The notes under the pieces were generated by a model. It was not told the origin of the DNA. It saw only the letters and a program-made list of their open reading frames with translations, and made no database searches. A stretch of DNA of 64,000 nt from Hibiscus mutabilis (lineage: Eukaryota; Streptophyta; Magnoliopsida; Malvales; Malvaceae): contig CM033715.1 of NCBI GenBank assembly GCA_019671005.1, positions 682,001 through 746,000 of the forward strand, read 5' to 3'. Positions 1 to 11,558 of this stretch are shown piece after piece. The position numbers and the translations under genes are program-made. The first letter of the stretch is position 1, and each line of letters begins with the position of its first letter.

Positions 1-530
1 TCTAGTTTGATCAATTTCAAAACTATAAAGATTTAAGACGTATATAAACCAAAAAAAATGAAAGGGTTGAAGTTTAATTTTCTAAATTTTAAAACTAAAA
101 GCATTAACAGACGTATGATTTTATGTTACGGACATAAGCGGAGCCACACCTACAACTGAAGTGTCTGTTGACACTCTAATTTTTTTTATAAATTATATTT
201 TTTTATATAGATTGTATATAAAAAATTAAAAATATATAATTGACACACTTGTATAAATAATTAACTCCTTTTTAAATATTATTCGAAAAATGACAGCCCT
301 TAAATAAATTTATGGTTCTATCCCTATTAAGGTAATCGAAATTATAAAATTTTAAGGGGTGAAATAATAAAATTTTAGAGGTGCGAAAATAAATTTTTAA
401 TAAAAAATATATATAAAAATTTCAAATTTTCAAAATTAGATGCGAATATTAAATTTTTAAGCCCTGTCCATCACTGACTGTGGCCAAGGAAAAGCCACGT
501 CTTCTTCATTTTTCTGCAGTTGTTTTCATT
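1..530. other. AT-rich intergenic sequence upstream of lipase copy 1
   Basis: No coding region was recognised. The stretch is A/T-rich with short poly-A and poly-T runs and ends in the promoter region of the first lipase copy. No clear repeat boundary could be placed. Confidence 0.5.
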
Positions 531-545
531 CGTTATAGAGGGGGC
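531..545 (+). promoter_or_regulatory. Decayed TATA region of lipase copy 1
   Basis: This segment aligns in position and flanks (a run of G, then CAA and TTAGCC a little downstream) with the clear TATATAAA box of lipase copy 2 at 9792-9799. Here the core reads TTATAGAG followed by a G run, so the consensus is disrupted. The alignment is seen directly; loss of promoter strength is inferred. Confidence 0.4.
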
Positions 546-1431
546 TCGAGCTTCAAACAATTAGCCTTGAACCATTCTATTAGAGTTCATCTTCTTGTTG
601 CTTCAGCAGGATAATACAATGGGTAGCCATGGCCAAGCCGGGGTTATCTGAAAATAACACCCAGAAAAGCTGGTGTTAAGGATCTCTCTCGTCTCCTGCG
701 TCACGGTGACCTGAGGAGAGAAGTTTTGTAGAGAGTTCCGATGAGACGGAGGTGAAGTTCAAGTACAGACGGCTGATCTTCATCTCCACGGCGGTGCAGA
801 AGTTTCTCATCTTCTTCTCCACGCCGTTGGCAGTGGTGGGATGGGTGATCGAGACGTGCCTCAACTTCCTCTCTAACAATCCCAGCCCTTGTGCTTTCAT
901 CACCGATCTTATACGAGGTACGTATACATACCAGGGACAGAACCAAAAATTAAAGTTGACAGGATAAAATGTAAATTTTAAAAGATAAAAGATGCAAATT
1001 CATAATTAATCTATTTTTATTAAAAAATTATTTAAATTAAAGGTAAAGAAATTTGTTGAGGCAGTAGCCCCTACCAATGATTACTTGGATCCGTCTATGA
1101 TACATACATGCATACATTCAATCTATGTATAATATACTTTCTAAATCGATTATTAGTGTTTTTCGTATATATTTTTACCATGTTAAATTTTATCGGGATG
1201 AAATTAGGATATAACATTAAAGAGTTAAATTATTTTAGCTTTCAAAATAACAGTTTTGTTATTAAAAAATTAACAGGTTTTAAATATGTTTAAATTAATT
1301 TGTCTAATTTTAAGATTGAGGTGGACCAAATCAATATTTAAACAAAAATATTTTAATTTTTCTTGTCTTAGTAAATATTTTAATGTTTTAAGATAGTTTT
1401 GACCAACATCATTTTAACTTTCAATTAATTG

Positions 1432-1436
<5 letters not shown>

Positions 1437-1464
<28 letters not shown>
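1437..1464. repeat. (AT)n microsatellite in intron 1 of lipase copy 1
   Basis: An uninterrupted run of AT dinucleotides lies within the first intron. It is probably neutral; it is listed as a length-variable marker. Confidence 0.85.
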
Positions 1465-1471
<7 letters not shown>

Positions 1472-2773
1472 TGTTGGATTAATCATGTCAGAATTAACAA
1501 CAGGTAACAAGAAAAATTTTATAGAAAAAAAATGAACTATCATGTAAAACTTTTAAGTTTTACAATTGTTTTGACCGTTGGAAGATGGTAAATGAATGTA
1601 TGAGATTGGTTGTAGTAAATGAAAAGATTTTTATGGGAAAAAAAAGAAGAGGATAATCACAACTCATGTTCATCGGTCCAAAAAATAAGTTTTACACTGT
1701 ATAAGCAGATCATAACCGTGTGTGTATATATACGATTTGCACATGCTTCTTCAAAGATATTGTATTGGTACAGGGACTTTGATACCACGTAGAGATTCAG
1801 AAAAATTTGTGTCCTTCATTGGACATTTAGATAACAGAAGGAAGTGGGACAATGACATCAAACATGGAGACGGATTAAGGTATTATTCAGCATTGTGTAT
1901 GATGGCTTCCAAAGAAGCATATGAGAACAAACCCTACATTCAAAGAATTGTCAAGGATTGGGAGGTATATATATGCATGGTTACTCATCTTTCAATCTTC
2001 TTGCAGATGGTGGAGTTCTTGGAGTTTCATAATTGTCGGAATGGTAAATCAGAGATCAATCTTCATTAACCTTAAAAGAACAGGTTTAACCATGCTTATA
2101 TCAAGAATTTAAATTAAGGTCGCGGCAGCGTAGTCGGTCGCGGTTGCTATTGCGGTCATTGATTACCACTATTTTTTTGCAATAGCACTTTCGGATAGCT
2201 ATTTGATTATTGAATGAACTGATGGTTTCGTTTGATTCTCTTTGTTCGTGGCAGATTTTGCAGATAAAGACTCAACCCAAGTTTGTTTTCTTCATGTTCA
2301 AGGCGATGATCACGACACCATTGTCGTGGCTTTCAGGGGAACGGAGCCATTCAACGCCGACGATTGGTGCTCAGACTGGGATCTCTCGCAGAAACAGCTT
2401 GGCGACATGGACAGCGTCCATTACGGTTTCATGAAAGCCCTAGGGTTGCCCAAGGACCACGACAACGACGAGAACTTCTACAACTGGCCGGCGGAATACA
2501 AAGAAAACGGAACCGGGAAACAACCCCCGACTTACTATTTCATAAGAGAAAAGCTAAAATCACTACTGAACGAAAGTCAGAAAACAAGATTTATAGTGAC
2601 CGGCCATAGTTTGGGCGGAGCATTAGCCATTCTATTCCCCACAATGTTGCTTTACCACGACGAGAAACCGTTGTTGCAGCGATTGGAAGGGGTGTACACG
2701 TATGGTCAACCGAGGGTCGGGGATGGACGGTTAGCCGAGTTCATGAAAAACGAGTTGAAACAGCATGATATTC

Positions 2774-3036
2774 GATATTGCAGGTTTGTTTACAGTTTAA
2801 AAAACGCAATAGAAATATCTAAATTATAAATACATCCCGCCATTGCCTAAACAGTTTTGCATATCAACTGCCTACAAGAGCATGGCATTTGATATTGCAG
2901 GTTTGTTTACAATTTCGAAATAAAACGAGCATAAGAAAGATTTAAATTATAAATACCTCCACCAATTGTCTAAACAGTTTTGCATATTAACCGCCTACAA
3001 GAGAATGACATTCGATATTGCAGGTTTGTTTACGGT
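2774..3036 (+). repeat. Tandem repeat forming the last intron of lipase copy 1
   Basis: The decamer GATATTGCAG followed by GTTTGTTTAC occurs three times, at 2774, 2891 and 3014, with spacings of 117 and 123 bp. The first marks the exon 4 end, the third marks the exon 5 start, and the middle one is intronic. The units between them share further similarity (TAAATTATAAATAC, AAACAGTTTTGCATAT, CTACAAGAG). The intron 2784-3023 is therefore exactly two units long. Copy 2 has one uninterrupted version of the junction at about 11333-11355 and no intron there. This points to intron gain, or expansion, by tandem duplication around an AG|GT site. Confidence 0.75.
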
Positions 3037-3438
3037 TTCGACATGGTCCCGAGGCTGCCTTACGACGACAAAGACCATTGGTACAAGCACTTCGGCAAGT
3101 GTCTGTACTACGACTACAATTATCATGGGAAGGTTGTTCCGATGTTGCCGAACAAGAACTACTTCTCGTTGGTGTTGGCCGGGGCTAACATGATGGGTGC
3201 CTTGTACGAGTTGATCGAAAGCTTTCTGATGTCGGTGAACATGATCACGTGTGCCTTGTATGAGTTGATTAGATCATTCGTTATACACTACACGAAGGGA
3301 CCGTATTACAAAGAAGGGTGGTTGTTGTGTGCTTCTAGGGTTGTCGGATTGATGATCCCTGGTGTTTCAAACCATTCGACTCAAGATTATGTTAATTGTA
3401 CTTGCCTTGGGTCGCCCGATGAGATGTTGGACTCCTGA

Positions 3439-4430
3439 ACTCTTTCGAACATGTCGTTACCATGATCATGCTCGGCGTTCGGGTGTCGGAATCTGTCATC
3501 TCACGGAGGATTTATGTCTTTGTTGCTTCGTAGAGTTGGATTTGCTTTTGTTTGAGACTTTCGTTTTGTTCTTGTGTGTTCTTGTATGATTTCTATGTGG
3601 TTCACCAAGACAGTTTTATGGCAGTTCACTGCTTGTCTAAGTTTTTATGTCACGTACATGCTACTTTTTCAAGTTTGTCTAAGTAGATTTGGATCAAATT
3701 TATGTCTTAGATTATTATATTTATGTTTATTCAAGTTTGATCCCACTTGAATTCAAAGAGTGGTTCCAGTGATAAGGGGCGAAATATTTCGTCAAGATAA
3801 CTCGAGCTTGAGCAGTTGAATTTACGAGTGTGTGTGAGTTTATTCAAATTCGAAACTATATATAGATATTATCTTTTTTGCTCGAATGGAAAATTTTGAT
3901 TTAACTTGAAAAATGGATTCTCCATATTTGTAAAGGGTTGATTCAAGTTTATTTTCAATCCACTCATCTTTTTGAAAAAGTATTTATTATATTTTTTAAT
4001 CCATTGTTAATTATATATATACATATTTTAATATTAAAAAATTCACAACTGTTCATCGATAGAATACTTCGATAACTGAATGATTAACTAAACTAAATTT
4101 TAATTCGATTTCAACCGGAAAAACAAACCCTTTTAATTGAATAGAATCCTCTTCTATTTTGATGTCCTTATGTATGCTCTAATATTAAAAATGAATTTAG
4201 GGTCTAAGATTGAAGTTTAGGATTATATTTTAAGATTTAAAAATTAAGCTTTAGGATTTAATATTAGAGCATATAATTTAATTTTTTAGTGTTAGAGTAT
4301 AAATACGGACGAAAAAATAAAAGATTTTTGTTCTTTTTAATTACTATCCACATGTTTAATATTTTACTAGTGAACTAACTAGTGGGTGAGTCTAACGTAC
4401 AGTAGGGGTGTAACACCTTAATAAAATGGT
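3439..4430. other. Intergenic, 3' flank of lipase copy 1
   Basis: The first ~200 bp are probably 3' UTR (T/G-rich). Beyond that the sequence is A/T-rich with no recognisable gene. Confidence 0.4.
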
Positions 4431-4449
4431 ATTAAAAATTTAGAGAAGA

Positions 4450-4910
4450 GGTAACTTATCACGGGGCCATTACCCTCTTCCCAAAAGACGTGTTTATATA
4501 TCTCAAGATCTCCATTATTTTCTGATGTAGGATTAATGACCCTGCCTCTTCTCAGACGTGACATTATTCCCCACTCAACCTCGTAACGCCCTCGTCACGA
4601 GCTTCCGCTCTCGTGATTGTCCAATTATCACGGTTGTCCACCATGCCTACCCTACTTATGGGCGCTTGGCGTGAAATCGGGCAGTTAAAGGTTGCTCTAA
4701 TACCACTTGTTACAGGGCTATTACCTTCTTTCTAAAAGACATGCCTGATAGAATGTACAGGGCCATTACCCTTCCTTTTCTTTTTTGATGTGGGATTAAT
4801 GACATCGCATTTTCTCAAGCGTGACATTTAAAAAAATGAATGAAAAGAAAAGAACATCGCATTTTCTCAGGCGTGACATTTAAAAAAATGAATGAAAAGA
4901 AAAGAAATTA
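4450..4910. repeat. Dispersed-repeat remnant with internal duplications
   Basis: A motif block (CATTACCCTCTTCCCAAAAG, then GATGTAGGATTAATGAC, TTCTCAGACGTGACATT) recurs in diverged form about 250 bp later. The end of the second block is itself tandemly duplicated with a 52-bp period (units starting at 4802 and 4854). The context phrase GCTCTAATACCACTTGTTAC is common in dispersed plant repeats. The element class is not determined. Confidence 0.5.
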
Positions 4911-5099
4911 AAATCTTGTAGTCAATGGGTGCTGAACTTATGACTTTTGCTTGATGAACCCAAGCCTTAATCATCTGGACTAAAGGCCATTCTTAGTTAT
5001 CCACTCTAGATTTTCTTAATAAACTAAGTATTATTGGTATGAATCAATAATAAATAAAATCTGCATCAAACTCCCCAATCATTAATTAATGCCTCATAT

Positions 5100-8000
5100 G
5101 GATCTGAAAATTAGAGATCTCTCCAGAATATCCCTGACCGTTCACCTATCCAAATCAAATCGACTTCTTTGATCTCTGTCACCGCTCCGTCATGGCGTGC
5201 ACTGCCGCCACCAGTATGCTCATCGTCGCACGTCGATCCTAGCCATGTCCGCACTCCCCGAGCCTCACTGCTGTTCGCTGTGAAAATCGAGTTGAAGGCT
5301 CGACAGAAATCCCCTTTTCACCTTCTAAGCTGTTCACCGGTAGATCTCCTTCACCGCCGTGACGTGGTGTTCACCGCCCCTGCCATCCGAGCCATTGCTC
5401 TTCCTCGACCATGCCCTTGGTCGCCACACGCATAGAGGCCCGACCTTTCAACGTGGGCTACGGTTTGAAGATTCTTGATATAAACTAAGTTCGGTGCCTC
5501 AGTTTTTGCCATTTTCTGGTCACCCTCATCCGTTGTGCGAGACACAGTCATCGATTTTGAACTCCATGCGTCGTGGCGAGCAAACCCATGGTTACCGATC
5601 ACCAGACCAACACTGAAAAAGCTTCACCGAAGTTACGCCGAGCTAAGTCAAATTTTGACAGTTTGTTATCCATGTATCTTCATATCCGAGATGTTCGAAT
5701 TTGGGTTCAAAAATGTTCAAAAGGCATTTTAAGGGTTGACCGATGTAGCAAGGGTACATTACTATTTTTTGCATGATTTATAGTACATGTGAGTATTTGG
5801 TTAACACAATTATGAATATGACAAGAGTACTGTTATTTCTGCATAAATCAAACCGATTTTGGAAATAGGAATGAATCTAGTTAAAGTCGTAATACTCAAA
5901 TTAAATGGCTAATAAATTGAAAGGATATGGAATCTGATAAATAATTAATGAAGCAATTAATCTCCAAACCCAATTGATAGTGTTTAAAGATTTCATGACT
6001 AAAATATTTGGTTATGAAATTATGGAAATACTCTTGAGGTGTAAGGGTTACAAAGTTACTCTTGACAAATAAATGAACTGAAAATTTATTTTTGATCTGA
6101 TAAAGTAATTGAATGCATCTAAAAATTTGATCTAAGTGAGAAATTCTAGTAATGTGATTCAAGCTTGTGAGTTGATGAAATACTTGAACTCTCGAATTCT
6201 GAATAATCTTTGAAAATAAATTATAAGAAATTATTCGTATGTCCGGAATTATCAAAATGGTACAAATTATCGAATTGATTGAAACGGCTGAAATGACTAA
6301 AGAATTGAAAGTACTGATAAGACCAAATTAATCAGAATGGGCGGAATGATCGAAATCACTGAAGTACCCTCAGGCATTGAATTTAGAAAATTAATTTGAA
6401 GGATAGATAAACCCTCGAGATTTGTAATGAATGAAGTATTAGAAAGTACCGAAAGGATCCGAATGATTAAAACACCATTGATTGCTTAAGTTGTTAAAAT
6501 ATCTCAAGACTTGAGATAAGTAAAACTTTGGGAAATCATAAAAAATTTTATAGAGCCTAAAAGACTACAATACCCCTATGGGTTTAAAAATTGTCTTATA
6601 TATATCGGTCATTATTAATACGTTGCAATAATAGAAGAATATTGCATAAATACATGTTCAACTGTTCGGGGCCCGATCAATGACGTTTTAGGTGGTGTTC
6701 GATTTAATTATATGACATTGCTAATACTAATGAATGAACACTCTTGAAATGTACCTGTCTATAAGCGGGGGGGGCATAATATGTTTGAGTTATAGCTATT
6801 AGATGGATATAAAGGTTCGATTAATCACTCAAGATCGCGAACTTGTGAAGTTTTGGATCTACTCCTATTGGGAATTTAATTACAAAATGGCCCCTAAGAG
6901 CTAAATAACCAGAGTACTCTTATGAGAAAAATAGATTGAAACACTTTTGATATGTTCAAATCCCTAAATGAGTTTAATATATCTGAAATTTTTATTGATC
7001 TTGATCTTCTAGGAATTTCGAAATATATCCCAATACACTTGAATTCTTACATACTCAAGATATATCATAGTTTCAGAATGTCTTTAATGTATAACTCTTG
7101 AAAACCTGGAAGAAGTCAACTTTTACCGAATTCTTTTGAATAAGGTTCTTGAATTCTGAAATCAGACTAGAAGGGACTACATTTTAGAGTTTTCCTACTA
7201 CTTTCAATAAGGACATCAAAGTGATAATTTGATATCATCTAGTGTGTTCCAAGTATACTTGAAAAATCTTTCTGACCGGAATCTAAGTCTATCTGTTTTG
7301 TTTTCTAGTGATCAAGTTATCTGAAGCAAAAATATGACTTATAGTTCATGATATCTGATATCAGTATACCCGATTCATGAGTATTGATATTCCAGTCACT
7401 GATTACCCATCTGTGTGTATCCTGAATTCCTGACATACTGCTGTTAATTACTAAGACGACTGTTATCATTCAAAATTATTTTACTTGGTACTGGATATTG
7501 ATTTAAGATTTCAGGCTCAGTCCTGATCAAGCTGGTAAGTCCGCCCGTACTCGGTTCCTATGCTTTGGCTAGGGTCCGCTCGTATTAGGTTCTTAGTTTC
7601 GACTAGGGTAATTTTGCCCGTATTAGGTTCCTAGCTTCAGCTAGGGTGATTTCGCCCGAACTTAAGGTATTCCCTCAAGATGGTGCCTACGCTCAATGAG
7701 CTTGAGTTAATGCCTTTATAAATGCAGCTCAAAATTGCATATTGGAGTACAATTTGAGAGTAGATAAGAATTTAAAGTGAACCGTAATTGAAAACTATTG
7801 TTACCCGGAACACCATGACAGTTTTATGTTCTACCATATACTTGCTTTAACTTATACATGCATGTGCTTACAACATCATTTGGTAGTTTTGTTTTACTGA
7901 GCTTTCTCAAGCTCATGTTCTTACCATCACAGGTTAGATGAAATCCATCATGGTACGGTGATCGACATCAGTGTTGGAGTTCTCTTGGCGTTGTTTCGGA

Positions 8001-8250
8001 GTACGGTACTGGTATAGTTAGCGGGCATGTATGTCGTGCATTGTTTTATGTTGGTGTCTGTAATACATTTTTCGAACTACTATTATATGTTTAAATGATC
8101 TTCTGAAACGATATTTTAAACATAAATTTGTTTTACAGTTTTTAATGTATTAGAAAAAAAGAATTTTGTTCAGGTCTTATTGTGGGTTGCTCTTGAAACC
8201 CTAATGTGACCTCCTAGAATCCGATGCAACGCTTAGGCGAGTTTAAGAGG
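5100..8250. mobile_element. Probable degenerate LTR-retrotransposon LTR sequence
   Basis: About 3 kb without a credible gene. The segment near 7890-7935 (ACTGAGCTTTCTCAAGCTCA) resembles the 3' part of Ty3-gypsy LTRs seen in many dicots, and a short tandem array lies at 7540-7658. No protein domain, primer-binding site or paired LTR was found, so a solo or degraded LTR is the best guess. Limits are approximate. Small ORFs here (5169-5435 +, 5535-5732 +, 5896-6255 -) show no family features. Confidence 0.35.
7540..7658. repeat. Three ~35-bp tandem units
   Basis: The pattern CCGCCCGTA...GGTTCCTA...GGCTAGGG occurs three times in succession with moderate divergence, inside the LTR-like region. 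Confidence 0.7.
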
Positions 8251-8254
8251 TTAC

Positions 8255-8715
8255 AAGGGGTGTGTAAAATAAACTGTAACCATTAATCAGTATTACTGTT
8301 AAATTTTACCGGTTAATTAACTTACCGTTAAAGCTTAAACGGTTTCGGTTAACCAACCGCTAAAAATGATGGTTAATGGTTAACTGTTATGAAATTATTT
8401 AGACAAAAAATGAAGCCTGTGATTAGAAATTCTTTATTAATTTTTTTGAAAATTTTAATACAATATTTATCGGAGAAATAATTTTATTATTCTCAAAAGA
8501 ATGAGTAAACATTTAGAAAAAAAATTATAATAGGTTACAGGTTAACCTATAACCGAACCGTTAAGTAGCTGTTGACCACTATAACAGTTAACCATTTAAA
8601 AATTTAATAGTTAACCATTTTTTAATGGTTAGATTACGGTTTAATAACCGCTATAACGGTTAACCAACCGTTTATGCTAAATGGTACGGTTAACCTACCA
8701 TGAACACCCTAACGG
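8255..8715. mobile_element. Putative hAT-like MITE rich in GGTTAACC
   Basis: The ends are imperfect inverted repeats: AGGGGTGT near 8256 and ACACCCT near 8705. The interior contains repeated GGTTAACC, ACCGTT and AACGGTT words in both orientations, which would fold into hairpins. There is no ORF. AGGGTGT-type termini with GGTTAACCG-rich interiors are typical of non-autonomous hAT elements in plants. No target duplication was confirmed. Confidence 0.5.
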
Positions 8716-9780
8716 CAAAAAGATGACAAGTTTCGAAACTTATCCTCAAACTAAAAATGTTAGAGTTCTTAATACTATTTTTAGTTAGTTTTTTGAATTT
8801 TTTCTATAAGTAACAATACTTATTTTATAAATTTTAATATTTTACCCCAAACTAAAATTTATTAAAAAAATTAAATATTACTTAAATAAATTTTAAAATT
8901 TATTATCTTTTAACTAGACATTCTTGTCCTAACCGGTGGACAACCATTATTACAAACTCTTTTATCCAGAAATGTCGAAGAGGCTCCCTCGTGAAAGGAA
9001 AAAGAAAAGGAGATTCGATATGATTAGTCACTGCCGTTGGATGACAGTTGGAGAATCAGGACCGTCAAAGTGGGATAAGAAAAACCGGAATGAACCAAGC
9101 TCTGGAAGAACCGGGGCAATAATTCTTCTATCCAAAAGAGATCTTTAGTCACATGGAGCACACACTTCTTGAACCACATCGGCCACAGATCCAGAACCAT
9201 GCAGAAAAAACCCACACTTGGAAAACCACGGATCACGGGCAATAGTATGCTTCAATAGAAAATTACTCAGTACGAGCTCCAAGAATGATATCAGTAATAA
9301 AAGGCGATATATTTTAGTTAAAAATTTTGAGTTTGAATGAATTAATCTATAAGTGTAAGTGATTGAGTGAGTGTGTTTAAATTTGAAACCAAACGCAATT
9401 ATTAATTAAAAAGATTATAAAAAAATTACAAGTACAATTTATCTATCACATCTTGACACATGTCATTCCATGATAATTTAACCTCAAAAAATAATCTTTT
9501 TCTTTTCATATAAAGGGGGAGTATAGTAGGTTACAATACAACTATAGTACAACACCAATCGAAATATTATAAAATATAAAACTTAAAATATTATTTATTA
9601 ATATAAAATATTATATTTTTATCATTTTAAATTGGTAATCTCATAATAATATTGATACTTAACGTCAACTTAAAATATTATCAAAGAGACAAGTATTAAT
9701 ACTTTACCATCAACTTAAAATATAAAGTTTTGTAATATTTCAGTTGGTGATGCATCCTAGTTGTGCTTCCTGCTGCACCC
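8716..9780. other. AT-rich intergenic sequence
   Basis: No gene recognised. Opposing ORFs of about 70 aa at 8936-9148 (+) and 9024-9242 (-) overlap each other and show no domain features. Confidence 0.4.
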
Positions 9781-9791
9781 CGGACTCGCCC

Positions 9792-9799
9792 TATATAAA
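9792..9799 (+). promoter_or_regulatory. TATA box of lipase copy 2
   Basis: TATATAAA lies 89-96 bp upstream of the lipase start codon at 9888. That spacing fits a TATA box with transcription starting about 30 bp downstream and a short CA-rich leader. Confidence 0.65.
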
Positions 9800-9887
9800 G
9801 GGATTTAAACAATCAGCCTTCAGCCACAGCCAGTCACAGTCACAGTCACTTATCTCTTGTTTGTAGTCTTCTTCTTCCTCAGTAACA

Positions 9888-10207
9888 ATGGGTGGCCATG
9901 ACTCGAGTTCATCTGCTAGTCCTAGACCTACATATCTGATATTAAGACCTGAGCTAGCCACTTTCAAAGATCTCTTCCTCCTCTTGCTTTCCAGTAACTT
10001 GGAGAACATAGCGTTTGTGGAGAGTTCATCCATAACAGAACCAAGTTTCTACACCAGATGGCTCATGTTCGCCTCCACCGCCGTGCGGATTCTGGTCGGC
10101 TTCTTCTACGAGCCATTGGCATGGATGGGATGGGCGATCGAGATGTGGCTCAACTTTCTGTCTCACAACCATTGCTTTTCTGCCTTCATCCAAAATCTCT
10201 TTAAAGG

Positions 10208-10265
<58 letters not shown>

Positions 10266-11558
10266 CATACACATACATATACATATACATATACATATAC
10301 AACTATGTTTTAAACACAATTATTGAAAATTTATAAATAAAAAATTGTATCGGTACAGGGACTTTGATGCCGCGTAGAGATTCAGAAAAATTTGTGTCCA
10401 TCATTGGATGTTTAGATAACAGAAGGAAGTGGGACAATGGCATCAAACATGGAGACGGATTAAGGTATTATTCAGCATTGTGCATGATGGCTTCCAAAGC
10501 AGCATATGAGAACAAAGCCTGCATTCAAAGTATTGTCAAGGATTGGGATGTATGTATGTATGTATGTATGTATGTAATCTTATCTGGTTGAACATCTTCA
10601 TGTCCTGCATGTACTTTTAATGAACATGGTTACTTATCTTTCAATATTCCTGCAGATGGTGGACTTCTTGGAATTTGATGACTGTTGGAATGGTAACTTG
10701 GAGAGCAATCTTCATTAACCTTGAAACAACAGGTCGATTATGCTAGGATATCACCGGATGAACTAATGATTTGGTTTGATTCTCTTTTGTTCAACAGATG
10801 ACCTGGGGAAACCCTCGACCCAAGTCTTCTTCCTTTGCGTTAAATGCGATGATCACGAAACCATTGTCGTCGCATTCAGGGGAACGGAGCCATTCAATGC
10901 AGATGATTGGAGTACAGACTGGGATTTCTCACAGCGTCAGCTTTACGACCCCAAGTCCCACACCGGATTGGGAAGCGCCCACCGCGGATTCATGTACGCA
11001 CTAGGACTGCCCAAGGACTACCAAGATGACCCGAATTTCTTCAAATGGCCAGTTCAATACAAAGAAAACAAAACCAGGGAATACCCCTTGGCTTACTATT
11101 CCATTAGAAACAAGTTAAAAGCACTGTTAAACGAATGTGACAAAACAAAATATATACTAACCGGCCATAGTTTAGGCGGGGCGCTAGCAATTCTATTCCC
11201 TGCAATTCTGTTCTGTCACAACGAAAACATGCTGTTGCAGAGACTGGAAGGGGTTTACACGTACGGTCAACCGAGGGTCGGCGATGGAACGTTCGCCGAG
11301 TTCATGGAAAGCAAGTTGAAAGAACATAACATTCGATATCGCAGGTTTGTTTACAGTTACAACATGGTCCCGAGGCTTCCTTACGATGATAGAAACCATT
11401 GGTACAAGCACTTCGGCACCTGTTACTACTACAACTGCCTCTATGGCGTGGAGATTCTGCAGACACTACCGAACAAGAACTACTTTTCAGTAAAATACAC
11501 GGTGGCCATGACGATGAGCGCCATGTTTGAGCTGGTGAGATGCTTCATAATACATTAG
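9888..11558 (+). CDS. Class-3 (OBL-type) triacylglycerol lipase, copy 2, truncated by a premature stop
   Basis: Tandem paralogue of the gene at 619-3438. Exons: 9888-10206, 10359-10549, 10656-10692 and 10798-11558, all in phase; the product is 435 aa. Residues ~60-100 are hydrophobic (FASTAVRILVGFFYEPLAWM), as expected for the N-terminal membrane or oil-body anchor. The lipase core has AFRGTEPF, the nucleophile Ser in GHSLGG (~residue 307), YTYGQPRVGD and MVPRLPYDD. The frame ends at TAG 11556-11558 after CFIIH. In frame beyond it the homology continues to TAA 11688-11690, including SDHSPQDYVNC, which carries the expected catalytic histidine. Copy 1 has a tyrosine codon at the TAG position. 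The encoded protein should therefore lack the triad histidine and be inactive unless the stop is read through, edited or a sequence error. It lacks the last intron of copy 1. Confidence 0.85.
10207..10302. repeat. (TATACA)n microsatellite starting at a splice donor
   Basis: About fifteen ATACAT-type hexamer units begin immediately after the exon 1 end of lipase copy 2, so the intron 1 donor GTACAT is effectively the first repeat unit. Confidence 0.9.
10549..10577. repeat. (GTAT)n microsatellite starting at a splice donor
   Basis: About six GTAT units begin right at the exon 2/intron 2 boundary of lipase copy 2. The first unit supplies the donor GTATGT. Confidence 0.9.

Larger units (their letters stand above)
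619..3438 (+). pseudogene. Class-3 (OBL-type) triacylglycerol lipase, copy 1, with frameshifted exon 1
   Basis: Alpha/beta-hydrolase lipase of the plant oil-body lipase (OBL) type; the family hydrolyses triacylglycerol at oil bodies or membranes. Exons by splice sites and alignment to copy 2: 619-917, 1774-1964, 2007-2043, 2255-2783 and 3024-3438. Exon 4 carries AFRGTEPF, the nucleophile elbow GHSLGG and YTYGQPRVGD. Exon 5 carries MVPRLPYDD and the catalytic-histidine region NHSTQDYVN. Exon 1 encodes a hydrophobic membrane-anchor segment. From the only plausible ATG, translation stops at 649-651. Restoring homology to copy 2 needs +1 base near the G run 640-643 and +1 near the T run 724-727. 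Otherwise about 490 aa, normal for the family. The frameshifts could be true lesions or homopolymer assembly errors. The last intron (2784-3023) is absent from copy 2. The catalytic core is intact, so an N-terminally altered protein cannot be excluded. Confidence 0.8.

Noticed and set aside
5896..6255. 119-codon minus-strand ORF in the LTR-like region
   Set aside because: A/T-rich composition with Ile/Phe/His bias and no family motif; lies within repeat sequence.
10026..10319. 97-codon minus-strand ORF
   Set aside because: It is the antisense of lipase copy 2 exon 1 and the (TATACA)n array, which produces an artificial Cys-Ile repeat.
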